Source: Meconema thalassinum (lineage: Eukaryota > Arthropoda > Insecta > Orthoptera > Tettigoniidae). Taken from it: 64,000 nucleotides of DNA. Both the position numbers and the translations under genes were made by a program. A model generated the notes under the pieces. The model had not been told where the DNA came from and ran no database searches. It was given only the letters and a program-made list of their open reading frames with translations. Positions 33,761-45,470 of this stretch are shown one piece after another. Location of the stretch: contig OX336391.1 in the NCBI GenBank assembly GCA_946902985.2, positions 196,976,289 through 197,040,288 on the forward strand. Direction: 5' to 3'. Numbering within the stretch: the first letter of the stretch is position 1; every line of letters begins with the position of its first letter.

Positions 33761-34153
33761 ACCCCAGTACGCGGGGATACGTGACCACGATGTTGCAAAG
33801 CCCCTAAGAGAATCAAAAACCTCATCCATCATGGGACTGCCCCGGCTAACCATGTCGAGTGATTGCATTAAGAAACCAAGTTGTCATAGTTGGTTGATTC
33901 TGTGAGAGCGTAGTTAAAATTGCGAAATACATTGATTAATCGGCAAAACAAATCAAAAACCGATTAATCGATTAATCGATTATTCGAATAACCGATTAAT
34001 CGATTTTTTCTGAAAACCGATTAATCGATTAATCGACTAATTGATTAATCGATTAATCGTTATTTACGATAATTAATAGATTATTCGGTTTCGATTCATC
34101 GATTAATCGAAATCTGAAATTAATCGATTAAAAGTAACAGCCCTAAATAGAAG

Positions 34154-35127
34154 GCTGCATGATGGATTGTGATCTGACAAGGTACTTCGAGATTTGGACT
34201 GAGCCAGTTTCATAATAGAAATTATTGTTCGCACACATATGTCGAACCGAACATACAGCATATCCGTGCAGCATGTGCATACAACCTGTTCGCAGCGAGA
34301 GCACTACAGCGGACCGTCCTGGTTCATAAGAATAGCCCCGTTGATCTAAGCAACATGGTACCACACGGCCTCGCCTGTCGGCACACGAACTGATAGGCTT
34401 GTCCTTCGTTTCAACACGTCACACCGCTTGAAGCTGTCTTCCTCTGGTGTAGTCAGTGTAGCTTATAATTGCTTTGTTATTTAGATAAGTTGTACATTTC
34501 TTCCAATCAATCTCGACAGTCACATGTATGAGTGTTTACTGAATAAAATACGAGAGCGAGTCAATAAGTATCTGAAACTGTGCTTTAAGTGTCGTTAGAT
34601 TGACTGTATGGCGTTTTATGTTCAACAGCCGCCAGATGGCACCATTTTCCACGTCTGTGGTAAGTTCCAGCGTTATCAGATTAGTACAGCTTGCACTGCT
34701 GCGACGTAAAGATGACCACGCCACTCCCTGTTTGCACAAAGAAAGAACAGAGTTGCGTAATCCATATTTGTGGTCTGAGGGCGTACAAGGAGCGGAAATT
34801 CATAGACGACTTATAAAATGAATTGCTAATGTGCATTGAGTTATGCAACAAAATTGCAATTTCAACCTTTAAGTGTGCAGATTGGGGGTTTGAATCCCGG
34901 CACGGAAAAAGGCAATCTTGAGTGTGGTGTTTCCTGGGTTCCTCCGTACTCTCTCCAAGCAAAACATTGTCCCCGTATTCTGCTTAAAGTTATCCTCCAC
35001 CTTATACTTGTTTCCTTGCGAATATTGTCTGATAGTCCGAGTAAATGCCTCCGTTTTGTAGAAGGCTATGAGAAATGACAGCCCTAATGAAGGCTACACA
35101 CACAACACACTAGTAGAGCGTGTTGCG
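34154..35127. other. Unassigned non-coding stretch
   Basis: Between the hAT target duplication and E3. One possible degraded tRNA-like B box (gggggtttgaatcccgg) near 34886 suggests an old SINE fragment. Nothing else is recognised. Confidence 0.3.
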
Positions 35128-35131
35128 GTAC

Positions 35132-38100
35132 TGTGCCCGTTTAGACCGGAGTCCGCACGACCACATATGCATTTTACCAATAATCAGTCAGCACGAGAAT
35201 CAAAATATCCCGGAGCGCCAGATGGGTTAAAGCAAATCGCAAAAACGACATCAAATTTATAAAAATGCTTTGCTGATTTTTGGCTCAATGCAACAATAAG
35301 GATAGAAGGAGATTTAATTGGGTGAAACACATCTGGTAAAATTATCTCAGTTTATTTAAAGTTAAAATCTGACTGCAAGAATAATGCTCAAAGCAGCATC
35401 ATCCACGTGTGGCGATCCACACTCTTATTTACACACAATATACAGAAATCTTCCAAACACATTTGACAATCTTTTTGAAAACACAAGTCCGATTGTTAGT
35501 CCTGTGGACTGTGTTCCAAAATTATTAACATTTTAACTCCAGTGCAAAATGAATTGTCCATACTGGAAATAACGTAGATCACTGTTTGACTATTTACATG
35601 ATATTAACACTCGTAGAATAAATGTTTATAGAATTTCTTAAACTTTCATTTGTTTTCCAGTTTTCCAAAATATATCGTTGAAACTATTATTATCATCGTA
35701 GCAACACAAATTATTAACACATACATTCGAGAAGTGACTCGATTATGAACTTCAAGTTCCAAACAAAACATATGATTTCTGAATCATCAACTTGATCAAT
35801 AAATGGTTGAACCATTCAACTATTAGATTTTCCACTTGGAATTATTATGAAAAAAAATATTTATATTTATGGCCATTTCTAGCAACTTTCACAACTTGCA
35901 ATTCTTCGACAGAATGCGGAAATTAGAATTGTAGTCTTATAATGAATTCATTTAGTTCATGGCACTAGGATTGAAAATATCCTTCAAATTATTCGTGGTT
36001 AAAGAATTATTTTAAATTGGCAGTGGCCCATTCTACTATTTGTGTAAGAACACAATATTATAACAACAACAACAACGGCAAAGGTCTTCCTCTGAAGAAG
36101 AATAAACTACTATCATGACAAATCCGGGTTCTAGCAAAATCAAATTCTAAATGGAATTCGTAAACAAGGTTGAAATAAGAACTGATGGTTTCAAAGAAAT
36201 AACCTTCGGGTTATTCATACGACGAAATGTGTGGATCCAATACTCCTACTATAAACCTGAGCCATCGAACCTGCTATTTGATTGATGCTCGAAAAAACCT
36301 TCATTCCTGCGACTTAACATGCGCACCTGGGAATGGCATTACAACTATTCCACACACATAAATTATCTTCCCAAAATTTATACAATAAATCAAGCCTCTG
36401 CTTGTTATCAACACTGGAAGATTAATAAACTTACAAGTTTATTTTATTTTACCATTCAGTTCAACCCGTGATTTTACCACACTTATGAAAAGCTTCATTT
36501 CACTTTCGAGTGTATTTACGTCATGATTTTATATAAATACAAAAATATCCTATTTGATACAAATATCAATTGCTTCCCGTTTCATGCCTCTCCGTGTTAT
36601 ATGAAACATATACTTTGCTCATAGCAAATATCAACTGTTCAACCAGAACTGAAATGTAGGTTGAATGCGGGCTTGCGCTAACCACTCTCCTTCGTAAAAT
36701 CTCCTGTTCCAAACTAGAAATGTTTCAACTACTTCATAGGCTCTTTCTCAATACATATGATTATTATAAAATATAATATCCAAGAATTATTTAGAAAAAT
36801 TATGAAAATTATTATTATTATTATTAGTGGATTATTATTATTATTATTATTATTTCAAATATGTTGAATTATCATCTCATTATGTGAGAATCCACATGTT
36901 CGAACCTTCGAATATGGAAAAAATATCCATTCCTCAACAAAAATAAATTTAACTTTTACAGTTACATCGGCTGATTACCGTGATTTCCCAAAAATATGAA
37001 AAATTCAAATAAATGCTCAAAATGCTCGGTCATCGATCCTAAACTGTTCTGAGTGCTGAAAATGCTCAGAATAAATCTAACAAGTCTTGCGTAAATCATT
37101 ACAAGCTTTAAATACGACGAAAAAAATGTGTTGGTCATCTGCAGAAAAATAGTTTGTTCCAATTAGCTAAGCATAAACTAATTCAAATGTGGCTTACATT
37201 TCTTGATGTTCTTTAAGTGTAGTAAACCTGGTCTATACCAGATTTATCCGTAGACATGCCCTATCGGACAAGCACGTATAATCCTTGTATCGGCCGCCAT
37301 TGTAGACCCACAAATCGTCTAGTCAGACATAGTGGTAGTATCTTTCGACGTTTTAAATGACTGTGGTTCCATTTTAATATGGGCTTCTAACAAAGCCATA
37401 ACAGTTTGTTTGAAAAGGGTCAGATCTAAGCGATCTCTTCTTAAATGTGTCAGTTGTAACCTAACTCACTGTAATCTCATCAGTACAAGAAAAACGTTGA
37501 CAGTCTAAGCAGTTAACGGCTGTTCTGAAGATCGTTCCCTGGGCATGGTTTGTATATCACCATCTGCCATGCGCTAGACAACTTGCAGTTTCCCTTGCGT
37601 AGACTAATGAACGCCACCGTTATAGACTATTCTTCAATGTACTGACGGATTGAAGTGGTTAAATAGTTACAAAATATGAAACTGACTTTAAATGGATTTA
37701 AACATCCAAGTATTAATTTACTATTGGACTGTGACAATATACGATTTTCTAGACCAAGTCTAGCATATGTCCTTTAAGAAATATAAATATTTCCACCAAA
37801 GTCTGTAGAAAAACAATCACCTCAGTGATTCTCCTCACCAGAAACTTACTAAGTTCCAACTCGTTTGCGCAGCACTTCTCGTGACTACCACGATTTGAAA
37901 AGTACTTCTTCGTAGAGGCGGCAACCATGTGCCTTGGCTCAGCGTAGACGCAACTTGTTCGCCAAGTGCTTGTGATGAATTGAGCTAACTAAGCCTGCTC
38001 CAGCTTGCTTTTATACAAAAACGGTCAGGGTCACGCGTCATCGCCTGATATCTAAAAATCCTCATATCTCTTGAATCCCTGGTCCGATTTACTTGATACT

Positions 38101-38373
38101 AATTGCATTCTCTTTCATTTGGCCGTGCCAGTAATCTGATCCCAGTCTCAAGTCTCTGCTCCATAGTTAACTATTTAATCAATAAATAGTCTCCACCTCT
38201 GCTGTTACTCGCTACGTCATTTACCATCCAACTATCGGTAATTTCCTTCGAAAGGCTTCGAGAAGCAATGTAGCGCGATATTCAAATATCTGAACTTTCA
38301 AACGCTGCTACAGCCTTTCCCTTGATATCTAGGTGTCTGAAACTTGGAATACCCATTCCTAGATTTGGGCACA
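35132..38373 (-). repeat. E3 3' LTR (3242 bp)
   Basis: Direct repeat of 41828-45163. It lacks a 92-bp segment present in the other copy (42420-42511). TATA box equivalent at 38008-38015. Includes an (ATT)n tract near 36811-36854. The small open frame at 36962-37162 is repeated in the other LTR only because the LTRs are copies. Confidence 0.95.
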
Positions 38374-38387
38374 TCCACCCCACACCT
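38374..38387 (-). other. E3 polypurine tract
   Basis: AGGTGTGGGGTGGA on the minus strand directly before the LTR tip TGTGCCC, the expected start of plus-strand synthesis. Confidence 0.8.
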
Positions 38388-38438
38388 AGCAAAAAATAAA
38401 AATTGAAAAATTTTTATTTTTCCTATCTACACATTAAA

Positions 38439-38566
38439 TTATCTGGTTCTTGAATAATAGATCTTCAGATTCGATGCATTGTAAGTTCCCACGATGTTAC
38501 CAGTTCGTGTATTAGCTACTTCATAGCTTCCATTATTGTTTACTTCCACAATATTCAAAATTTTCA
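38439..38566 (-). pseudogene. E3 integrase C-terminal remnant
   Basis: Reading VEVNNNGSYEV...GTYNASNLKIYY to a stop at 38439. This matches the very end of E2 integrase (NNAYRV...YNAANLKKY) and of E4 (NNSYQV...FNAKNLRKY). It follows directly on the start of RT (IENFEY), out of frame with it, so about 900 residues of pol were removed in one deletion whose junction is at about 38560. Confidence 0.8.
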
Positions 38567-39234
38567 ATTTCTCCAGGCTTAATATCAAAAATATCTTGAT
38601 ACTCTTCCAAAATCTTCCCTAGCTCTGGGGACTCCTTCTCAGTGTAGACTTCTCTTCCTTCAGCTTCATGAAAAATCAGAGACCATTGAGCATCTCCCTC
38701 GATGTCTTCCTCTTCTTTTCCCTCGAAGTTTATCTCTTCGGTATTCTTGAATTTAATCGTCTCTGTCTTCATATCTATCACTGCTTGATATTTCTGAATG
38801 AAATCTGCTCCCAATATCATGTCAAAAGCCATGTCCTTCATTACAACAAATACATGTCGGAAATCATGTCCTCCGATCGTAATACATAAGTATAATTGTG
38901 TTTTACACAGAGATATTTTATTGGGTATTATTCCTTGGATCTTAATTCCTGATACTGGAATTTCCTCTAAATTCTCTTTGAGCTTCCACAGAATATAAAG
39001 CTTCTCACTCACCAGACAAAGCATAGCCCCAGTATCGATCAAAGTATCGACAGGCATACCAAATACTTCGCATGAAATGATTGGCATTCTAATTCTGGTA
39101 CCCATTTCTTTTCGTTCGTCATTCTGTTGAATTAAGTCATCATCCTCTGCTTGCCATTTAATTATTCTGGAAGTGAAAGTATTCAAAATTCTATCTTCTA
39201 CTGTGAATTCGAAGTTTTTTTTTTTCATTACCAT
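38533..39234 (-). CDS. E3 protease and truncated start of RT
   Basis: 233-residue frame from an ATG at 39234, overlapping the end of gag by 7 bases in the -1 phase. Residues about 55-75 hold LIDTGAMLCLVS, the retropepsin active-site block; the second block DMILGADFI lies about 80 residues on. An acidic linker leads to FDIKPGEIENFEY, the normal entry to RT, after which the frame runs into the integrase remnant out of phase and stops (CGSKQ). The protease looks intact, so Gag maturation could still occur if the -1 phase is reached. In E2 gag and protease share one frame, so the phase change here may be a G-run indel. Confidence 0.85.
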   Translation of the reverse strand: MVMKKKNFEFTVEDRILNTFTSRIIKWQAEDDDLIQQNDERKEMGTRIRMPIISCEVFGMPVDTLIDTGAMLCLVSEKLYILWKLKENLEEIPVSGIKIQGIIPNKISLCKTQLYLCITIGGHDFRHVFVVMKDMAFDMILGADFIQKYQAVIDMKTETIKFKNTEEINFEGKEEEDIEGDAQWSLIFHEAEGREVYTEKESPELGKILEEYQDIFDIKPGEIENFEYCGSKQ

Positions 39235-41321
39235 TCCCCCCGGGATTGTTGTGTTCCCGATGGACCTGGATCATTGGGCCTCTGCTCCACAAATTGTAAG
39301 TTATCTTGGTGTCTTGCTTCCAAGTTTTTCCTCGTGTCCTTGTTAAACTCTTCATTGGACTGACGAGTATCTACATTCCCTCTGTTATTATAGTTATTAC
39401 CATAGGATCTTCTTTCCTGGTACCTTCCTTGAGTATCTCGTGGTCTTCTCCATCGAGTGTTGTATCGATTACCACCATCCGGTCTTGCATATGGTTTGTA
39501 ACTGTATCTGTTACGGTATTGGTTCCATCCTCTCGTATTGGAATCTTCCCTCGGCGATTTCTCTTCTCGCTCCTCTCGAATCTCTCGAGGTGTCTGAGAA
39601 TAACTGTCAGCCATAACAGCATACACAGCGTTATTACTCTTTACTCCCTTCTGATGGAAGAATTGAGCGTTTGTATGATCCAGCTTCTGCAATACTTCAT
39701 CAAACTGTTCCATATTGTAGATATCAGCAGCGATCAAAGTCCTCTGGACGTCTGCTGGAAATTGTCGTATCAAAGCAGTAATCAACTCGTTATCTGGCAT
39801 TGGCGGATCTAAATGTTGGAGTTTAGACAGCTGTCCAGAAAAGTATGTAGAGTATCGAGTAGGTTGTGACGTCGAGAATCTCTTCGAATACAACTCTGCT
39901 CTAACTTGCTGTTGGGTTTCAGGGGACCAAAACTTCTTCAATAGCCCACGAGAAAACTCCTCAAAAGTATTTAGAGTGGATCTAAATGCTCTAAACCACA
40001 AAAGTGCGGGACCTTCCAAGAACTTCCCTATTACCCTGATCTGTCTTTCTTTAGGGATCTTAGAATCTTTCAGATAATCACCTGCTTCTCTCAAAAATTC
40101 CACGGGGGTTACAGAATCTCGCCCTGAAAATTTAGAAGGCTTGTCTTCTATATTCTTAAATACAGTTATGGGGTTGGATTGAAATACTGTCCTGACCTCA
40201 TCCTGTCTATCAGTCTCTCTAGCTCCTCCTAGATTTATCTGTATCTGTTCCTTTCCCCTTACATTCGGCATTTTCAAAAGATGATCAGACTGTTTCTCAT
40301 CCTTTATTTGAGTTTTCATAGCCTCAAGTTCCTTCTGGTTTTCTTCTGCCATCTTCTTGATTGCTTCAGTCTCCTTACAATTGTCTTTAACATCAATGGA
40401 TATCTGGTTCATAACAGCCTCATGACTTTTCAATGACCCTGTCATATCTGATATGTCCTTCTGAGTTGCTTGAATATCCTTGGCAATTACTTCAATGTGG
40501 GATGACAAAGATTCCCTAATCTCCTTTATTCCCTCTTGATTCTCCAGCTTGAGTGTGTCTTTAATTTCATTGACAACTGTAGTTTTAATCTCAGTTTGCA
40601 ATTCATGAATCACTCCTTCTCTTATTTCTCCCATGACAAGTTCCTTGAATTGTTCCGTTAAACGCTGAACAACCAGAATTCCCATCTCGTTACTCTCCTT
40701 CTTCACTCTGACTTCCAGGTTGACCATGTCTTCACCAACTTTCCTAAGACCATGTTCTATCCTATCAGCTAAGCTTTGGGATCGAAGATCGGCATCGCGA
40801 AATTTATCGTCCATTAAACTTGCGTTAGTAGCTAATGAAGTTTCGAGCTCATGTGTTTTATCGCATAATTTATTCATTTTACTTTCAAGTGTCATTTTCA
40901 AAATTTCAGAATTCTCTTTAAATTTACTTTCCATTGAATTAAATTTACTGTTTAAATTTTCTTTCAAATTATCTTTTAACCTGCTTTCTAACAAATCGGA
41001 ATTTTCTTTGAGTTTATCAGAACTTTCTTTAAGTTTATTTTCTAAAGAATCAGAATTTTCTTTAAGTTTATCATTCAAATTTTCTTTGAGTTTATTCTCT
41101 AAAGAATCAGAATTTTCTTTAAGTTTATTTTCTAAAGAATCAGAATTTTCTTTAAGTTTATCATCCAAATTTTCTTTAAGTTTATTCTCTAAAGAATCAG
41201 AATTTTCTTTAAGTTTCTTTTCTAAAGCCTCAGTATTCTCTTTCATAATGGCTGCTACACGAAGTCCAGCCTGTTTTGAACTCTCCTCCAAACTCCTCAT
41301 CATCCTCATCATTTCTTCCAT
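39228..41321 (-). CDS. E3 Gag: coiled coil, capsid, basic tail
   Basis: Intact 697-residue frame from the ATG at 41321. Residues 1-130 contain about nine copies of an 11-residue LKENSDSLENK-type unit alternating with 7-8-residue units, giving a long coiled coil that extends to about 360. Residues about 380-545 form the capsid domain with LLWFRAFRSTL, LLKKFW, RYSTYF and IRQFP. Residues about 570-670 are Arg/Asn/Tyr-rich without a CCHC knuckle. The tail has VEQRPNDPG, comparable to the E1 motif. As the only intact gag of the four elements, paired with young-looking LTRs, it suggests recent activity. Expected role: packaging element RNA in cytoplasmic particles. Confidence 0.88.
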   Translation of the reverse strand: MEEMMRMMRSLEESSKQAGLRVAAIMKENTEALEKKLKENSDSLENKLKENLDDKLKENSDSLENKLKENSDSLENKLKENLNDKLKENSDSLENKLKESSDKLKENSDLLESRLKDNLKENLNSKFNSMESKFKENSEILKMTLESKMNKLCDKTHELETSLATNASLMDDKFRDADLRSQSLADRIEHGLRKVGEDMVNLEVRVKKESNEMGILVVQRLTEQFKELVMGEIREGVIHELQTEIKTTVVNEIKDTLKLENQEGIKEIRESLSSHIEVIAKDIQATQKDISDMTGSLKSHEAVMNQISIDVKDNCKETEAIKKMAEENQKELEAMKTQIKDEKQSDHLLKMPNVRGKEQIQINLGGARETDRQDEVRTVFQSNPITVFKNIEDKPSKFSGRDSVTPVEFLREAGDYLKDSKIPKERQIRVIGKFLEGPALLWFRAFRSTLNTFEEFSRGLLKKFWSPETQQQVRAELYSKRFSTSQPTRYSTYFSGQLSKLQHLDPPMPDNELITALIRQFPADVQRTLIAADIYNMEQFDEVLQKLDHTNAQFFHQKGVKSNNAVYAVMADSYSQTPREIREEREEKSPREDSNTRGWNQYRNRYSYKPYARPDGGNRYNTRWRRPRDTQGRYQERRSYGNNYNNRGNVDTRQSNEEFNKDTRKNLEARHQDNLQFVEQRPNDPGPSGTQQSRGEW

Positions 41322-41785
41322 AATTTCAATTATTCAAAACTTAGGGGTATACAACAGTGGCAAACACAAGCTTATAACTAGAACAAGAAATATGAATAGC
41401 TAATTGGAACACTATAATAAAATGAGATTTGTCCTAATATCGACGTGATGGAAAAACAAAATTCTTTACTTTTACGATTTACATTTACCATAATATCACA
41501 AGAAAAATATGCTAGTTCTCAAATATCCTCCACCTGGATTCTAATAATGTGTATCTCCAGTCATCGAACGTTTACTACTGAATTTACTTGACGCCCTAAT
41601 GGTTAAGCCATTATCAAAAATAATCAAACCCATTCTAATTATTAAGCAGTTAAATTTTTAATTTTCCCACTAATTGGGTTTCCTACTAATTTATTCATCC
41701 AAACCAGACATCTCTCAACTCCCAAAATATTTCTATAAAAATTATCACAATTTCAAATCGGCATGCGATTGACCATGTCTAAATC

Positions 41786-41805
41786 GGGCCCCACGTTCGA
41801 AGCCA
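41786..41805 (-). other. E3 primer-binding-like site
   Basis: Reads TGGCTTCGAACGTGGGGCCC on the minus strand. It begins with TGG and resembles the start of Gypsy primer sites, but lies 22 bases inside the LTR end at 41828. Confidence 0.45.
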
Positions 41806-41827
41806 TTTCTCTCTCTATCTTATTTTA

Positions 41828-44800
41828 TGTGCCCGTTTAGACCGGAGTCCGCACGACCACATATGCATTTTACCAATAATCAGTCAGCACGAGAATCAAA
41901 ATATCCCGGAGCGCCAGATGGGTTAAAGCAAATCGCAAAAACGACATCAAATTTATAAAAATGCTTTGCTGATTTTTGGCTCAATGCAACAATAAGGATA
42001 GAAGGAGATTTAATTGGGTGAAACACATCTGGTAAAATTATCTCAGTTTATTTAAAGTTAAAATCTGACTGCAAGAATAATGCTCAAAGCAGCATCATCC
42101 ACGTGTGGCGATCCACACTCTTATTTACACACAATATACAGAAATCTTCCAAACACATTTGACAATCTTTTTGAAAACACAAGTCCGATTGTTAGTCCTG
42201 TGGACTGTGTTCCAAAATTATTAACATTTTAACTCCAGTGCAAAATGAATTGTCCATACTGGAAATAACGTAGATCACTGTTTGACTATTTACATGATAT
42301 TAACACTCGTAGAATAAATGTTTATGGAATTTCTTAAACTTTCATTTGTTTTCCAGTTTTCCAAAATATATCGTTGAAACTATTATTATCATCGTAGCAA
42401 CACAAATTATTAACACATATTAACAACATCTGAAAAGTATTTGACCATTGAGCATAGCATCGAAGAACTGTGCGAAGCACAACAACAATTAATTGTTCTT
42501 CTGACATTAAACATTCGAGAAGTGACTCGATTATGAACTTCAAGTTCCAAACAAAACATATGATTTCTGAATCATCAACTTGATCAATAAATGGTTGAAC
42601 CATTCAACTATTAGATTTTCCACTTGGAATTATTATGAAAAAAATATTTATATTTATGGCCATTTCTAGCAACTTTCACAACTTGCAATTCTTCGACAGA
42701 ATGCGGAAATTAGAATTGTAGTCTTATAATGAATTCATTTAGTTCATGGCACTAGGATTGAAAATATCCTTCAAATTATTCGTGGTTAAAGAATTATTTT
42801 AAATTGGCAGTGGCCCATTCTACTATTTGTGTAAGAACACAATATTATAACAACAACAACAACGGCAAAGGTCTTCCTCTGAAGAAGAATAAACTACTAT
42901 CATGACAAATCCGGGTTCTAGCAAAATCAAATTCTAAATGGAATTCGTAAACAAGGTTGAAATAAGAACTGATGGTTTCAAAGAAATAACCTTCGGGTTA
43001 TTCATACGACGAAATGTGTGGATCCAATACTCCTACTATAAACCTGAGCCATCGAACCTGCTATTTGATTGATGCTCGAAAAAACCTTCATTCCTGCGAC
43101 TTAACATGCGCACCTGGGAATGGCATTACAACTATTCCACACACATAAATTATCTTCCCAAAATTTATACAATAAATCAAGCCTCTGCTTGTTATCAACA
43201 CTGGAAGATTAATAAACTTACAAGTTTATTTTATTTTACCATTCAGTTCAACCCGTGATTTTACCACACTTATGAAAAGCTTCATTTCACTTTCGAGTGT
43301 ATTTACGTCATGATTTTATATAAATACAAAAATATCCTATTTGATACAAATATCAATTGCTTCCCGTTTCATGCCTCTCCGTGTTATATGAAACATATAC
43401 TTTGCTCATAGCAAATATCAACTGTTCAACCAGAACTGAAATGTAGGTTGAATGCGGGCTTGCGCTAACCACTCTCCTTCGTAAAATCTCCTGTTCCAAA
43501 CTAGAAATGTTTCAACTACTTCATAGGCTCTTTCTCAATACATATGATTATTATAAAATATAATATCCAAGAATTATTTAGAAAAATTATGAAAATTATT
43601 ATTATTATTATTAGTGGATTATTATTATTATTATTATTATTATTTCAAATATGTTGAATTATCATCTCATTATGTGAGAATCCACATGTTCGAACCTTCG
43701 AATATGGAAAAAATATCCATTCCTCAACAAAAATAAATTTAACTTTTACAGTTACATCGGCTGATTACCGTGATTTCCCAAAAATATGAAAAATTCAAAT
43801 AAATGCTCAAAATGCTCGGTCATCGATCCTAAACTGTTCTGAGTGCTGAAAATGCTCAGAATAAATCTAACAAGTCTTGCGTAAATCATTACAAGCTTTA
43901 AATACGACGAAAAAAATGTGTTGGTCATCTGCAGAAAAATAGTTTGTTCCAATTAGCTAAGCATAAAATAATTCAAATGTGGCTTACATTTCTTGATGTT
44001 CTTGAAGTGTAGTAAACCTGGTCTATACCAGATTTATCCGTAGACATGCCCTATCGGACAAGCACGTATAATCCTTGTATCGGCCGCCATTGTAGACCCA
44101 CAAATCGTCTAGTCAGACATAGTGGTAGTATCTTTCGACGTTTTAAATGACTGTGGTTCCATTTTAATATGGGCTTCTAACAAAGCCATAACAGTTTGTT
44201 TGAAAAGGGTCAGATCTAAGCGATCTCTTCTTAAATGTGTCAGTTGTAACCTAACTCACTGTAATCTCATCAGTACAAGAAAAACGTTGACAGTCTAAGC
44301 AGTTAACGGCTGTTCTGAAGATCGTTCCCTGGGCATGGTTTGTATATCACCATCTGCCATGCGCTAGACAACTTGCAGTTTCCCTTGCGTAGACTAATGA
44401 ACGCCACCGTTATAGACTATTCTTCAATGTACTGACGGATTGAAGTGGTTAAATAGTTACAAAATATGAAACTGACTTTAAATGGATTTAAACATCCAAG
44501 TATTAATTTACTATTGGACTGTGACAATATACGATTTTCTAGACCAAGTCTAGCATATGTCCTTTAAGAAATATAAATATTTCCACCAAAGTCTGTAGAA
44601 AAACAATCACCTCAGTGATTCTCCTCACCAGAAACTTACTAAGTTCCAACTCGTTTGCGCAGCACTTCTCGTGACTATCACGATTTGAAAAGTACTTCTT
44701 CGTAGAGGCGGCAACCATGTGCCTTGGCTCAGCGTAGACGCAACTTGTTCGCCAAGTGCTTGTGATGAATTGAGCTAACTAAGCCTGCTCCAGCTTGCTT

Positions 44801-45163
44801 TTATACAAAAACGGTCAGGGTCACGCGTCATCGCCTGATATCTAAAAATCCTCATATCTCTTGAATCCCTGGTCCGATTTACTTGATACTAATTGCATTC
44901 TCTTTCATTTGGCCGTGCCAGTAATCTGATCCCAGTCTCAAGTCTCTGCTCCATAGTTAACTATTTAATCAATAAATAGTCTCCACCTCTGCTGTTACTC
45001 GCTACGTCATTTACCATCCAACTATCGGTAATTTCCTTCGAAAGGCTTCGAGAAGCAATGTAGCGCGATATTCAAATATCTGAACTTTCAAACGCTGCTA
45101 CAGCCTTTCCCTTGATATCTAGGTGTCTGAAACTTGGAATACCCATTCCTAGATTTGGGCACA
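41828..45163 (-). repeat. E3 5' LTR (3336 bp)
   Basis: Direct repeat of 35132-38373, with tips TGTGCCC / GGGCACA. Differs from the other LTR by a 92-bp extra segment, one extra ATT unit and a few substitutions. Confidence 0.95.
44798..44805 (-). promoter_or_regulatory. Predicted TATA box of E3 5' LTR
   Basis: TATAAAAG on the minus strand, 358 bases inside the LTR tip and identical in the other LTR (38008-38015). A start near 44770 would place the bulk of the LTR in R/U5. Confidence 0.6.
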
Positions 45164-45279
45164 GTACTTCAGACTGTAAAAGAATTGATGCAGTTACTTA
45201 TTCATTTGCCTACGTATATTCTTAGATTTTGGAAGATGTGTGATAATTTTTCATCGAATTCTAAATTGAGAATGGACTG

Positions 45280-45470
45280 GCTGCATGGCTCAGTGGTAAT
45301 GTTCTCGTATGCTGTGTCAAGGTTGCAGGATCATATCCTGGGGTAGTCATTTGGCAATTCAGGGTGCACAAATGTGAGGGAGCCATGTCAGTAGAGTCTC
45401 AGCCCATTGGGGAAAATTCCAGGTACCCTGGCGTCTTTAAAAGCCTCAGTAGTTAAAAGGGGCGAAAACA
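45280..45470 (+). repeat. Degraded tRNA-derived SINE
   Basis: tRNA-like head ggctgcatggctcagtggta with a weak B box (ggttgcaggatcatatcc), followed by a body ending in aaaggggcgaaaacag. Strongly diverged. The following 45471-46724 holds only a (CTT)n tract at about 46111-46131, a dispersed motif near 45885 and no clear gene. Confidence 0.4.

Larger units (their letters stand above)
23729..34145. mobile_element. hAT-type element (terminal repeats and 8-bp TSD) packed with nested insertions
   Basis: The left end TAGAGCTGGTAATAATCGATT (23729) matches the inverted right end TAGGGCTGTTAC... (34145). Both ends are rich in repeated AATCGATTAATCG motifs for about 180-220 bases. The perfect 8-bp direct repeat aatagaag flanks the element at 23721-23728 and 34146-34153. 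Eight-base duplications with YAGRG-like tips are typical of hAT elements. No hAT transposase is seen inside, so the original insertion was probably a short non-autonomous element (MITE) later invaded by the DNA transposon, tandem array, Tc1 remnant and SINEs now inside it. Confidence 0.75.
35132..45163 (-). mobile_element. Gypsy-like element E3: complete LTRs, gag and protease, pol deleted
   Basis: 10.0-kb minus-strand element bounded by long direct repeats (35132-38373 and 41828-45163) that begin TGTGCCC and end GGGCACA. It is flanked by the 4-bp duplication GTAC (35128-35131 and 45164-45167). The internal part is only 3.45 kb: primer-binding-like site, intact Gag (697 residues), protease, the first residues of RT, then directly the last ~40 residues of integrase and a polypurine tract. 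RT, RNase H and the integrase core are absent, so this copy could move only with enzymes from another element. The LTRs are nearly identical by eye, apart from one 92-bp indel. Confidence 0.9.

Noticed and set aside
39228..39245. Programmed -1 frameshift between E3 gag and protease at a G-run
   Set aside because: The heptamer is not a canonical slippery site in the zero frame, and E2 has gag and protease in one frame, so a simple indel is more likely.
39306..39812. 168-residue plus-strand open frame
   Set aside because: Antisense to the E3 Gag capsid and tail, which have clear family motifs on the minus strand.
40720..41403. 227-residue plus-strand open frame rich in Ser, Leu and Phe
   Set aside because: It is the antisense shadow of the E3 coiled-coil repeats; repeated 33-bp units keep the opposite strand open.
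36962..43952. Identical 66-residue frames at 36962-37162 and 43752-43952
   Set aside because: Duplicated only because they lie in the two E3 LTRs; no coding features and no start context.
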